A DNA stretch of 64,000 nt from Marchantia polymorpha subsp. ruderalis. Its lineage: Eukaryota > Streptophyta > Marchantiopsida > Marchantiales > Marchantiaceae. Shown here piece after piece: positions 9,434 through 21,500 of the stretch. Numbering within the stretch: the stretch's first letter is position 1; each line of letters starts with the position of its first letter. The stretch lies in contig AP031352.1 of the NCBI GenBank assembly GCA_037833965.1, positions 29,762,501 through 29,826,500 on the forward strand, given 5' to 3'. The notes beneath the pieces are model-generated. The model had not been told where the DNA came from, searched no databases, and saw only the letters and a program-made list of their open reading frames with translations. A program made the translations under genes and the position numbers.

Positions 9434-10411
9434 CTACGGGACACGAGAGTTAGTGGCTGCGTCTCTAGTGAATGAAGAAGTCACCACTCTCTCCTCCACT
9501 ATGTTAAGCTCAATCTTCTCAGAAAGAGCAAACACATAGGCCAATGTCGGTGACGCATCGCTCAAGAGGGTAGCATCCTGAACCCTCCGCCGTAGCTCTC
9601 TGTCCAGTATCCTGTACCAATACTGGACCGCCTGTGCCTCAGTTACACCGTGAGTAACTGAGATCAACCGCCGCATACGCGTGTATGCCTCCCGAAGACT
9701 CTCACCAGTCTTCCGCTCAAACTCCTTGAGACTCCTCAACTTCTCCGTCCTCACCCCCTGATAGTTCTTCCTCAACCTCTTGAAGAACTCAAGAATGGGG
9801 CTGAACGAAGGTACGCCAGTAGTCTCTCCACTCGTGCTGGCAACGCCAACAGCACCGCTGGTGGTACCTGCTCCATTAATAGCATCGGTGATGCTACCAC
9901 TCGCACCTCCACTGGTACCAACACCATCCTGGGTGATCGACATATAGTTTGGAGACCAATGACGCCTCCATGCGTCAATCTCCACAGCATACTCTCTCCC
10001 AAACTCATGGTAGTCATCCATGGGAGGCCCCTCTAGATGCTGAAACAACCCCTTCCATGCAAAGAAGGGTGTAAACAACGTGGGGTTACGCAAGAACTGC
10101 ATATCGCACCACGTGTCAAACTCCTGGATGAAATCATCCAACTCAATGGTGCCCACTGCACCAGAGTACCGCCGTGGGCCCTTCATGGCCCCGTACATAC
10201 CGTCCATGTCCCCAGTCCACGAGTGTGGGACCCTAGATGATATCACCACCAAAGATCCGCTATCTGCCACACCCCACGCCTCTGCAACCACTGATGCGCT
10301 AGGATGAGGTAGCCGATACCTCAACCCACTCGGCGTAAATCCTCCACGGTCCTCAACGGAACCACCAAACTCCTCCGTGATGACTGACTCACCAACCGGC
10401 ACCACTGCCAC
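9434..10411 (-). pseudogene. Gag capsid region of the gypsy retrotransposon
   Basis: The 325-codon frame starts with an ATG at 10411 and stops at TAG 9434-9436. The region around residues 205-290 (FKRLRKNYQGVRTEKLRSLK, FERKTGESLREAYTRMRRLI, AVQYWYRILDRELRRRV) matches the helical retrotransposon Gag capsid fold (the retrotrans_gag type), and the nucleocapsid knuckles follow in frame. It would form the virus-like particle. A Ser/Thr/Gly-rich insert at about residues 160-195 (TDAINGAGTTSGAVGVASTS) is low complexity. The upstream region to about 10.96 kb is probably 5' untranslated sequence. Confidence 0.85.
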
Positions 10412-13105
10412 AACTCCACCTGCCCTCGTCCCTGCACTAACCTGCTCTAGCCCTACTGACTATGGGTATGGGCAACCTAACCTGTCATCACCGCAAGAAG
10501 ACTCTCATGGTCCACTGGTCATCACTCCAGTCTCACCATGAGAGAAACAAAGATAGACGCCGGTGATCAAATCCAGCCGCACTATCGACAGCACACTGGA
10601 GTAAAACTACTCCGGAAATCAACGTCAACCCAGACATGGGCGCGCATCAAGAAGCCAGACTGGAGAGGATCCAAACACAAGAAAAACGGCTAGCAACGAC
10701 TCTCCAGCCGAAATGAAACACAACACAACACAGAACAACACAACACACGGGACATCGCCTCGCATCGCGACCCCGAGTCGAACTCCATCGCCTCCTATCA
10801 TCCTCCGCCTCTCGCGCCTGCAACGCTATCTCGCTCATCCCGTCGCAAAAAAGGGAATCCACGCCGAGCTGATCCGTACTTCGCCTCATACCTCCACTTT
10901 TTACTATAAATAGAGGCAAGAAATGTAACAAGCGTTCATCTACTCTAATCGTTCCCATAAGAAAAGAGATAGGGATAAAGTATGTGCTTTCATCACTTCA
11001 ACCAACACATACACTAATCACTAAAAACTCTAATATAATGTTGACCACGTCATATATATAGGAGTACAATGTTTTCGCAATCAAAAAACCATAGTAAGTG
11101 AGACGAGTGCAAATTCTCAGTCTCTTCAGAATACTACTCTTCTCTCTTCTTTTATATATATATATATATATATATATTTCGTTAATGTTTTTTTTTTCTT
11201 AAGATAAGAATGAGAATAATTCTTATACAAGAAAGCCTACATTATACGCTGTCCCAAAAACTGTGCACAACGGTTGACCTCACTTCTCAAGTTCCTATCT
11301 GGACTCCAAACCTGTTTTATTCTTGCTCAAGAACAAACCACGGTTTTTCCACGGCAACCTCTTCTGTCTCAAATATTAGTGTTGCAGTACACTCAGGTTT
11401 GTTTTTTTTGTTTTTTTGTTTTTTTTTTTGTTTTTTTTGTTTTTTTTTATTTTATTTTCTACAGCGAGAGTACAGAAACAACTTCGCTTCGCTCCCACCA
11501 CCTTTTAGTTCGCTATGCGATAAATTTCAAATGCACAATGAAGTGCCTTGTCAGCGTGCGTTTCCTTACAATCCTAATATTTCCTTCTCTTCATAACTAG
11601 ACTCAAAAGTTCATTGGCTCTTCCCTGATCTTCCTCTGTTGACGGTGCAGGCATGCAGCACGAAGCCATGGTCAAACAAAGGCTACTTGTATTTCCAATC
11701 AGCGGGTATCTTGGGTATACATAGGCCTGTGAAGCTGCTTCTTCAAATCACGAGAATATACCTCTCAAATCATAACTGTGAAATCCGCTGTCGGCTGTCA
11801 AAACCATGCAAAACCATCTTCACTTCATGCCTACGACCCAGCTTAGGCTCAAGCATCGATGCTGCATTGTTCCACAACAAAACAAGGTCTCATCTGGGAG
11901 ATTATATGTGTTGAGTAAAGTACACCATGAAAATTCGAGGAGATCGGATGACTGCTACTAAAACAGATTTCTGAATATTTGAGAGTTGATATTCCGGTGT
12001 AAAAGTAACTCCTTGCTACACCAATCCCAAGAAGCCGAGGGCTAAACACGACTTGTGTCACTAACACTGAAAAGCATTACTTTTGGTGAAGATGGCGGCC
12101 TCCAACTCGGAAGAGTTCAGGCTCAGCTATAGATAATATTTGAAAATCTCAGCCTCCATGTCTGAGCTGCAGAAATTTCAGCTTCTGATTGGTGGTGAAC
12201 TTTGTCACTGTATAAACCTTTGCTTTCGTATATATCTCGTCGGCGGATCAAACAAGCATTGGACCAGCTTAGTCTATGATCCCAGGCATCGAATGAAGGC
12301 ACACCGGGGCACCTTGGGCAAGCAGAGTTGGTGCTCGTGGTTCGCACCCGCACCTTAAAGACTGAGGTCGATCATCAACAGTAAATCTACCAGCAAGATA
12401 CGATCTTCACCACCATTTATTAACTTCACTTTGCGGGATATTCACTCCTTGCTCAGCTCATTCACACCTTCGGGTTTGACTGATCGATACACGGTTCAAC
12501 CCAAACCTGCGAATGTGGCAACATCCTTCGCAAGCTTTTCCTGCCTGCTATTCACTGTCTTCCACGCTCAGCGGTAATGCAAGATCACCTAGTGTCTAGA
12601 CTATCGAGAGGACTTGCAAATAGCAGGATGGGTTCTCAGAATGGACTGTGCTACACCGCCATTGATCTGATGCGTTTCTTGACACCATGACGTCGAAGGC
12701 GATGGAGAGGAGAACGAGATGAGTCCCAAGAATCTCTTCGTTGTGCAGAGTCTTTCACCTTTGAAGACGACGATGTGGGTGCTCCTTCTGCTGCTGCGTT
12801 GTCAGAGCAAAACAAGACAAAATCCTCCGCGTGCTCAAGATCCTCCTTTTTTGAAGGCGAACCCCAACATTAAATTGCAGGCTCTGTCAGTGATGTCGCC
12901 ACTTGCTCATCTCGTCCCCTCCCCATGCTTGTCGAACTCCCCCTCATCTTGTCAGCTCCGTCACGCCATTCCGAACCTCGGGTCTGTCCAAATGCTGAGC
13001 AGAAAATTCGGAAAATTCTAAAATGCTACGCTCTCTAGCAAAAACTCCAAACACTGTCACGAAAACTCTCTAAACACGAATACGGGAGATACGGAGTTCT
13101 TCGAG
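10412..13105. other. Non-coding: retroelement leader, simple repeats and unrecognised DNA
   Basis: A plus-strand TATA-like box (CTATAAATAGAG) occurs at about 10906-10917. A (TA)n tract lies at about 11154-11177 and a T-rich tract (TTTTTTTG units) at about 11399-11456. No copy of the LTR-start repeat and no initiator-Met tRNA primer-binding site was seen next to gag. A possible gene remnant at 12.66-13.02 kb is listed separately. Nothing else could be supported. Confidence 0.5.
12660..13030 (+). pseudogene. Possible fragment of a host gene next to the right repeat
   Basis: One plus-strand frame reads coding-like, acidic and Ser-rich sequence (DESQESLRCAESFTFEDDDV from about 12717, then SAAALSEQNKTKSSACSRSS). 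It reaches a TAA at about 12870 and continues in the same frame with further coding-like sequence to about 13020. No domain is recognisable. It abuts the retroelement repeat beginning at 13106, so it may be a captured or disrupted gene piece. The evidence is only amino-acid character. Confidence 0.22.
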
Positions 13106-13379
13106 TAAAAATGCCGAAACACAAATACACGAAGAGTCGAGCCAAACTCACTACTCGTAGGTAGACTAAAAGTCGAAGCTGAGGGGAAAAACCCCGACGC
13201 GTAAGGCTCAACTCGAAGAACTGACAATTCTTTGAGCTAGCCTTGAATATAACCCGCGGTCGACGACCTCAACGTGCATGGTGTCCCAACGTGTACCGCG
13301 TCCCAACGTGTATCTACCCTCAAACTCAAATATAACGTGTCTGAACTCAAATCCACACTAACGTCTCGAGCCATGACAG
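13106..13379 (-). repeat. Repeat A, right copy (LTR-like)
   Basis: This is a direct repeat of 2681-2972, 10.4 kb away and in the same orientation, bracketing the gypsy element. It has three rather than four of the 17-bp ACGTG-containing units. The flanks differ: the LTR-start repeat B, present on both sides of the left copy, is absent here. It may be a remnant of the 5' LTR or a solo insertion of a related element. Confidence 0.75.
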
Positions 13380-13411
13380 GAGTCAGATGGTATATTTCAC
13401 GCACTTCAAGC

Positions 13412-13442
13412 TGTCTTGTGAGACACTAAGTCTCACAAGACA
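13412..13442. repeat. Perfect 12-bp inverted repeat
   Basis: Arms TGTCTTGTGAGA and TCTCACAAGACA are separated by a 7-nt loop, 33 bp to the right of repeat A. It could be a short hairpin or the footprint of a small fold-back element. Confidence 0.8.
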
Positions 13443-15089
13443 ACTCTGGCTAGATTTTGTGTTTTGCTGACTATTTGTGAATTCTAGGCCATATAAAGAG
13501 CTTGAATCAGATCAGAGTAGTAATGGAAAGAGACCATATAGAGCGCTGTGCATGGAAACATATGAAAAACATTAAGGTCAAATCCCGAGTTGGAACTGTC
13601 AAATCCACTAGAGCTGTAAGCCTAAACCCACTTGTATGTGCGGGATTTTCTGCAAGATGGAATAATTGGAGGAAACTGGTTCTTCTAGTTGAAATGTTAG
13701 TCCATGCATATGACCCGTAGCTACAAGAAGAAACTTGTAGCGAATCAAGATGGGGACAGAGCCCAGTGTCTCTTGCACATTGACGTCGCATGGTCATTTT
13801 GAAAAAAACTTGAGCTAGACTTGAGAAGTGATAATCCAGAATTTGACGGAGGCTTTGATCTCATTCATAACATTTGATTGTTTTGGAGGGTGTGAAATTA
13901 AATTTATTGTTATTTGATTATCTTTATAATAATATTTAAGTCATTTATATGATTTTATTCCATCTAATGCATCAAAAAAATATTCAATCTAATTGAATTT
14001 CATGTCATAATCTATTAAAAGACGATGAATTACTTTTTAACTTCCTATAAAAATTTCGATTTTAAGAAAAAATATTTTACGATTTTTGAAATAAGTAGTA
14101 ATTTATAAAGGAGGTATAATATTTATTTATATAATATATATTTAATTGGTTATTTGATATATCAATAATATATAGATGAGTATTTCTATTGCAATTATTT
14201 TTTAAAGTTATTACAAAAAATATGCATATCATGATAGAGAAGAAAAAAGTTGTGGTTCATTTTGATTGGCGGTACTTCTGAAAAATACATATGTTTTCCT
14301 GAAAATGCTAAATCATGTATAAAAGAAAAATACATAATCACATAAAATTTAAATTTTACATTACAACAGGCTTTTTCCTATTTTGACATTATCAAAATTA
14401 CATTAACTTGAGTTTTTTACAAAATTTTTCTTCATTTATATTTTGAATTATCAAAACCTTCAAAATACATATCATTTTTATAAAAATTCATAGAAGCAAA
14501 CATTACACATGACCTTAAGTATACAATAAACTTCTTAGACTTAAGCTGAATATAATGCAAAATGTAATATAATCATATTATAAGATAAAAATTTGCTAGC
14601 TTATAATTTTTGTGCTTTTTATTCAAAGTAGTTAGCACAAAATCTGCTAAAATTTTAAAGGAAAAAATTTTGATCTATGAATCAGATGTATTATATTTCA
14701 ATCTTGGTTAATTCAATATTTTTTATTTGAAGCACATATTTGAAAACATTACATAAATTATTAATGTGTTTCATACTAGAATGCATCATTTAATTTATTG
14801 CAACATTTAGATTGCATCTGAATATTAATAACATGTTGTTTCAATCTCAGTTTAAAGATAAATTCATTCAAAACATTATACACCTTGTTGTTTTTTCTTT
14901 TCTTCGTTGACTTAAAAGTATTTTTTCCAAATAATTATTCAACTAACGTATACAATCCAATGCATTCATGTAACAAGTTAAAGTTCTTTTTGGTTTTTAA
15001 ATCTTATACATAGTGATTATCAATGTATCGAAACAAAAATATGTCATTGTACAATAAAATTTCATGAAAATTATCAGCCGATACATTTA
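13443..15089. other. AT-rich DNA without a recognisable gene
   Basis: From about 13.86 kb the sequence becomes strongly AT-rich with frequent stops in all frames. No RNA gene, conserved domain or long repeat was recognised. It is continuous with the degenerate copia element to the right and is probably further decayed element DNA. Confidence 0.5.
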
Positions 15090-17110
15090 GAAACAGGTAG
15101 ATAAAAAATCATGTGTAAAAACATGAGAGAGACACTCATGTAGTTTATCACATAAATAATTTACAATGTTTGAGGCACCAAGATCTAACTTTAGACAACT
15201 AATCATATGAAATCCCACCAACAAGGAATAATCCCAACAATTTAACTTTAAACACAAATTGCAAGACAATAACCTACTTATCCTATCTAAAAATTGACTG
15301 GAAATCTCACAAATGACTTTCTTTATTCTAGAATTAATTAAAACTAATTCGTAGCTAAAACATAGTAGAGTATAAATATATAGAGTTGACAAAAAAATAC
15401 TAGTAAATTTTATTTGTGCTCCTCATGCAAAATCTGCATAATAGCACAATGTCACCTAAAACATTAGCTTTGGTTAACGCATCTCCTAGATTGAATTACC
15501 GTCAAACTTGACTAGCTCAATACTTTTATCAAAAATAGTGTACCATGTCAATCTTATCCAACTAAATAGCTTCATTTGGTGCTTTTTAAATAGCCACTAC
15601 ATACAAATACATGCTCATATTGCTTATAGCTAAAGCAATATCAAGCTTTGTGCACACTATCAAATACAAGAGACTCCACACGATTTTGTCATAGGATGCA
15701 GATGACATCTTTCTTTTTTCAATGACATCAGCTGTACATTGAGCTCCAAAAATTTTGAATTGTGATGTCAAAGTGTACATACTCTTTTGAATACTACCAT
15801 GTTACACATGTCAAACAAGTTAAATGTAGTTGACTTGATTCAACCATAAAGTATTTTTCATCAAAACCTTATGAATATCCATACTTAATATCTTCTTGGA
15901 ATTATCCAAAAACTTTATCTTAAATGAAAACTTCAACTAGTTTTTACATCTATGGACGTCAAATTAGGTTTTTGCCAAGATTAGCATATCATTCATGTAG
16001 AGTGTTAGAATAATAAGATTAAAAATATCATTATCCATCTTCTTCATATATACACAAAGATCACACATACTCACTAAACAATACTTTGCTTTCATGAACT
16101 CATCAAATTATGCCATTCATTTTATTTGAACTTGCTTTAATCCATATAATGATATAAAAAATCTACAAACTAACTTATCTTGGATTTTTTTCAAAGAAAA
16201 CTAAATTATTCTTGTAGAAATACATAAAAAATACTGTAATTACGTCCATCGATCTCATTCATAATAATACTAATTATTGTTGCAACTGCACATACAAATT
16301 TTACTATACTTTGCTAAAGGTGATATTTTTTTTAATTCACAACTTGATACTTGAGTTTTATCAACAATAAAATGTTTTGTCAATTTTTGTTGTTCAATAA
16401 TTTTCTCCATATGTACTGGAATGTCACATCATTAATAACATAATGATCAATCTTCACCTCAAACAATATCTGTGAGTGAAAATTCTTCCTTGTAAGTAGT
16501 GGAAGTCTTTCAATCATCTGTATTCATCAAAGTAAACATTCCTACTACTGACAATAATGTTACAATCTACTAGATATCATATTCTATAATTATTTACACC
16601 ACTAACATATCCAAGAAACAAAAAATCTTGTATGTGTGATCTAACTTGGTTATATTTTACTTAGTTATGAAAGTACAATCCGTACAATCAAAATACTACA
16701 ATAAGCCGTGTGTTTGTGCTCTATATCAAACGGTGTCAAAAACTTGATTGCATTAGAAGAACAAAAGTATACTAAATACATTGAGATATTTACAACTTCA
16801 ATCCAAAATCCTTATGTTAAATCAATTTGTATCAACATACTACGCAACTTCTCCAATCCAATTTAATGGAGACGTTTATAAACAACAATATGTTGCGAGG
16901 TATAAATGGTGGTGAGATTATGAGTAATAACCTACTCTTTGCAATAACGTCAAAACTACTCAAAAGTATATTACATGCCATTATCAGTAAATAAATATCT
17001 CATTATGTATACAATCAATTGATTGACAAATTGTACGTGAATTTTTTGGATTTTCAAAACTTGGAATGTTTCATCTTTACATTCAACCACATTATAACAA
17101 AAGTTATAAA
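15090..17110 (-). mobile_element. Highly degenerate Ty1/copia retrotransposon remnant
   Basis: Minus-strand fragments in shifting frames, read right to left, match the copia order integrase then RT. An integrase-like piece with TDNGM, YTFE and an HNLTTIYTSQH segment lies at about 16870-17000. An RT piece starting at MDV and a KSLYGLKQ-like region lie at about 16080-16260. The YVDD box appears as YMNDMLI at about 15975-16015. A segment like the KILGM and LWLSQ region lies at about 15810-15900. A YASAVGSLMYAMVCTRPDIA-like region (SLLYLIVCTKLDIA) lies at 15600-15720. Many stops and frame changes make it non-functional. The strong AT bias is consistent with methylation-driven C to T decay. RNase H and LTRs could not be delimited. 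Confidence 0.72.
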
Positions 17111-18500
17111 AAAATATTAGCACATCTGAAAAATGGAAGTAAACCATCATAGTGTTAATGCTTTAAAGGAGATGCACAATTGCTATAGACAAGTTTTGTG
17201 ATTTCCATAACGGTTTGCGCGAGGAAAAACTAATTAATTGGATAAATCTCACATCGATGTATCAAAGAAATTAAATAGTTAGAATTCTTCGCTTCTCTTC
17301 CGAGCGAGATCGACAAGCTACCAATGGGTGACGCGCTCTTTCTTGGTAGATTTCTCACAACCTTTTAAAGTTTATTCACCGTTCATCTAATGATTTTCGT
17401 ACTATAACTAGTCTGGCTGATTTGCACGGTGTCAACCTAATGATCTTTTCTTCAAGTGAAGAGAACAAACCAAATTCATCATAACGTATTTCAAAGGAAA
17501 GAGTTCATACTCCTTCATCTGGAGTATGGAGAAAGTGAGAAACCTTGTGATGATGTGATTGCTAGAAAAACGGACTGCGCTGAAATTATGTTGGGACCTC
17601 TTTGCTCTGTTTACAGTCTTGCGCTTCCCGACGACGTAAAGAACCGTCCGGCCGATCAGATGGATCAATCTGTTTATGAGCTGTTGTTGTGTTTGACTTG
17701 ATGTGCAAGGGGCGTTTGCATCTTGTACAGACGGCGTGAGTCTCGTACCTATTATGACTGATCTCCGATGGTGGCATAGCCCTCTATTTGGTTCCACCGG
17801 ATGTACATTGCTCATATTTACTGTTTTCTAATTTATATCATTGGATCTCTGCAATTCTTATGCTCGAGCACGAAGAGAAGCTCGCAGAAAAGAAGCTCAA
17901 TTATCCTTATGGAGATGCACCACATCATGTCCTAAACACAATGAAGGAGAAGGAGATAAAATGAAGGAGATATACTGCCTGTGGCAGTAAGTTGGTGTAT
18001 AACAACGCGAGCTTCAGTCTGGGGGTAAACTTGTACAAGTATTTGTCTATTACGATCCCGGCATTCTCAGGAATAGAACTGAAGTGGAATTTCGGAGTTA
18101 CAAAGCCGACAACCTGAAGGACCAATGATGGCAATCGAAGAAATGCATCCAGTAAAGGAAAATGATATTGATAAGGTCTAGAGTCGTCCAACATTCCTTC
18201 AGAAGACAGTTAAATTCCATTCTTTAGGAGTTCTGATGTCTATAGAAGTCCAATTTCTGGCCAAATTCGTCGTCGTTAGAATTACAGCTTAATGAGGCAT
18301 AGGGTTCGATTTAAATACACTCTGGCCCTTTGATTACATGTACAATTTCTTGCTCAGCTTGATTCTAGAAACCCAACACACGGAGCCTTATCACCTTGTG
18401 CATTGCCTACCACTAAAGAGTGACAGAATCTCCCTGACAAGACATAACAGAAGGCGCACCACTATGATACAGTTGTTATGAATATGAACAGATCAGATAA
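17111..18500. other. Intergenic DNA between the copia remnant and the TPR gene
   Basis: No gene is supported. Composition recovers to near average after 17.3 kb. Open frames at 17432-17815 and 17925-18194 (minus) and 17456-17701 (plus) show no recognisable domain. Sequence just left of 18507 is presumably the 3' untranslated region of the TPR gene. Confidence 0.5.
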
Positions 18501-18506
18501 AGTTAC

Positions 18507-21500
18507 TCATTGCCACCAGCTTCTGGAGGGCCTTTCGTCGCTCTCTTCTTCCTCAAATTGCATCTCTTCAAACCTCTGTAATTCTTGAAACTCGGCCACA
18601 ACAGCTGCCACTGCACCTCTAGCTTGGCCGTTGTTTGGATCCAAACGCACTGCATCCTGGAAAAGTTCCTTGGCTTGAAGCAAAAGTTTGACTCTCTCTC
18701 TATCACCCATTGGTCGAAGTCTTGAGCGATCTTTCATGGCCAATCCCCAATTGTAAAGAGCTGCAGTGCACAATCAGAAGACCAGGCCTCAGTGCACACA
18801 TAAGCTGAACCTAAACAGCTGCATAAATTGACCATTACTTCGCTACTTGCTCCTACGAAGACGTTGCACTAGCACAAGCAGAAACAGTGGAAAAATCAAC
18901 TGCTTGAGATAGTAAAACACAGTGAGAAACGAGGTCATGAGCCTCACTTCTACGTCCTGCTAACCATTACGGCATTGAATGTCGCCTATAAAAGTCACAT
19001 TGCTAATTCATAAACCAGCTCTACAATCATGTTACTGTGGATCCAGGACAATAATCACATGAACCTGTAAAGTTCATTGTCTAAATTAAATCAAGTCCAT
19101 TCTGGGCTGTTTGTCAGCGGCAGAGATATAAGAAAAGCAAATAGTACGTTAGATGTGTATCTGATAAGTGAGTTCAGTCCTAGCTGGTGATAAAACGAGT
19201 CGAAAGAACGGAGGGGAAAGATAGTGACGAACCACCACCAGCATACTCCTGACTGAGTCCCAGCATCGCTTCAAACTTGTCTATTGCCGCCAGATACACT
19301 TTGTCAGCATCTTGGATCGCCCTCTGCGTAGAGAAAAGTCGGCGGTGGTAAGCTTTTCGATGCCTTGATTCCAACTGAATATAGTTGAAATTTATAAAAA
19401 GCACAGTTTAAAGCTTCAAAATCGATTAAAGTCTACAGCAAGGGCTACGGCAAAAGAGCAAACCTCTCCACCCTCGTCGGCAATCAGCTGACCACGATAG
19501 CACAGGGCTAGACCCCAGTTATAAAGTGCTCTCATATCTGCCCGATCTAGAGTTAGGGCCGTCCTGTACTTTCTGCCAGCATCCACCAGGAGTTCTTCAC
19601 ATTCTTCACAAACGTTCTGCAAAGTCAACTCCAGTGACTCTCGTTGCTCGTCCCGCCCCGCCCTAGCTCTCGTCATGGAGTAGGATGAGTTCGAAGACGG
19701 AATCATACTCCTCAACTGCTGGCTAAGTTTAAGCTTCAGCTCTCCATGCACCAACAGTGTGTTGCCCCAATATCCCATTGCAATTAGGCTGGAAGGATTG
19801 ATTTCAACGGCTTCTTCAAACAAATTCGCAGCTTCATACAACATACGCTCTGCGACACCAACCTCAATTCGTCCTTCTAGCCCTTGCATCCCTTCCTCCA
19901 GCAAAGCCTCTCCCTCATCAAGCAGCCTGTCAAACTTCTCCAGTTGCATGCGGTTGGGCTGTCTTACAGGCAAGTTCCTTTGTGCAGGCTCAACCTCACT
20001 CTCACCATATGCAGGTGAATCAGAATTTCTTAGCGTCGATTCTGAACCGTAAGTTGAACCTCTTTGCACCTCCCTTCCTGAACTTTGGGGCCCTGCCCAA
20101 CTCTTTCTTCCAGTGCCATACTGAGTTTCTTCCTCTTCCATGCTTCTGGCCTCCTTCAGGTATCGAGTTTCTTCGTCTTCATAGTCATCTTCTTCCTCAA
20201 CTATCTGTTTCGTGCTTCGAGAGTTAACAGGGACTCTGGAGCTTGAACTCGTCCTGTTGAAGGAATCATAATTCCCATTCAGGTCCCTGCCACTCTGGGA
20301 CGCACCTTCCTCATCATACAGTGAGCCCCTCCTGTCACTGCCAGAATACTGTTCTAAGTCTGTGGCATTCCTCTCGTCGAGAATTTCCTCTTCTTCTTCT
20401 TCATATATTATCCGTCTACCGCTTCGTTTGCTGTTGGGCACCTTGGATCTGCTTGTCTCCTGAGAACCGTATCTGCCATCTGGGCTACTGAAACTCTCGT
20501 CATCGCCTGCTTCCCCGAAGTTTTTTCTTGGATATGAACCCCTTCCGCTGTACTCACCGGCAGGAACATTCCTCATGTTAATATCTCTCTCATCTTCTTC
20601 GTACATCCGTGCTCCTCCAAACGATCGTTTGCTTGATGTAGGTTCATCTATCACAGAGTTGTAATCCCACTCTTCTCGTTCTTCTGGCACATACTGCTTA
20701 CCAGACATGATTGCCTGCCCAGATCTCTCTGCTGGGTCTTTCCTTCGCACCTGTCCTTGGCTCAACTGCTCATCCTTCCAAACACCTCCTCGTCTTCGAG
20801 GCAACTCATTGTCCACGTTATCTACCGATCCCACACTGCCTCTACGAGTGGAGTTCATCTGGGTCAGCGTACCCCGCTGAGTCCTACCTGCCTTTGGACT
20901 ATTGTTGCCCCAAAGGTCCACACTGAGCTTTGGATTCCCTCTTCCTGCCGAGCTTACATAGAGAGCAACATCCCTGTCATCCTCCCCCCACCTTCTGCTG
21001 GAAGCGCCTGCAGGTGTGTGCTGTGTGACTACAGTCTCCCATGGGAGAAGTTCATTCTCATCGATGGTGACATATTCTGAACCCGGATTATAATCATCAC
21101 GCCATGGATCAGGTGATGCCTTCTCCATGACGATCATATTCATGAGCTGGCCCCCTTTGCTGAAATCGTTCATAGGAGTAGGCTCCTCGACCTCGATACT
21201 GTTAACAGGAATGAGAGCTTCTAGCTCAAGAGAGGGAAAAACCTCTCTGATTGTTTCTTGTTCCGTTGGCAGTACAGCAGTTTTCAGCCCTGCAATATCT
21301 GTTGCAGATTCATCTGCGCTATCAGAGACCAGCTTCATGCTGTTCACCTGTTCTTGTGAATGACTACTATCCAGCAAATTGGCTTGTCCAGCCCTGAATC
21401 TCCCAATGTCGCCATCACCTTCTCGAGTTGTCACTTGGCTCTCGATGCCACTTGCTGAAGCAAGTGATATAGGGGCCACGGGGGTGAACTCCGCCACAGT

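Larger units (their letters stand above)
2570..10960 (-). mobile_element. Degenerate Ty3/gypsy LTR retrotransposon carrying a DNA methyltransferase and a PHD finger
   Basis: On the minus strand the domain order is Gag, two CCHC zinc knuckles, retropepsin (LLDSGAQ), cytosine-C5 DNA methyltransferase, RT (YIDD), RNase H, HHCC integrase zinc finger, DD35E integrase core and PHD finger. RT before integrase defines the Ty3/gypsy order. The copy is dead: at least twelve in-frame stops (ten TAG, two TGA) and about four frameshifts interrupt it. A purine run (AGGGGGGCG on the minus strand, 3086-3096) immediately precedes a TGTGATACC sequence at about 3083, the expected polypurine tract and 3' LTR start. 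The 5' LTR was not found next to gag, so the right boundary is uncertain; a direct repeat of part of the left end lies at 13106-13379. The strand order and domains are direct observations; the boundaries are inferred. Confidence 0.9.

Noticed and set aside
10906-10917. TATA box on the plus strand as promoter of a gene
   Set aside because: No credible plus-strand coding region follows; it more likely belongs to repeat-derived DNA.
17925-18194. 89-codon minus-strand open frame downstream of the TPR gene
   Set aside because: Some protein-like character but no family, no partner exons in phase, and it lies where the TPR 3' flank is expected.
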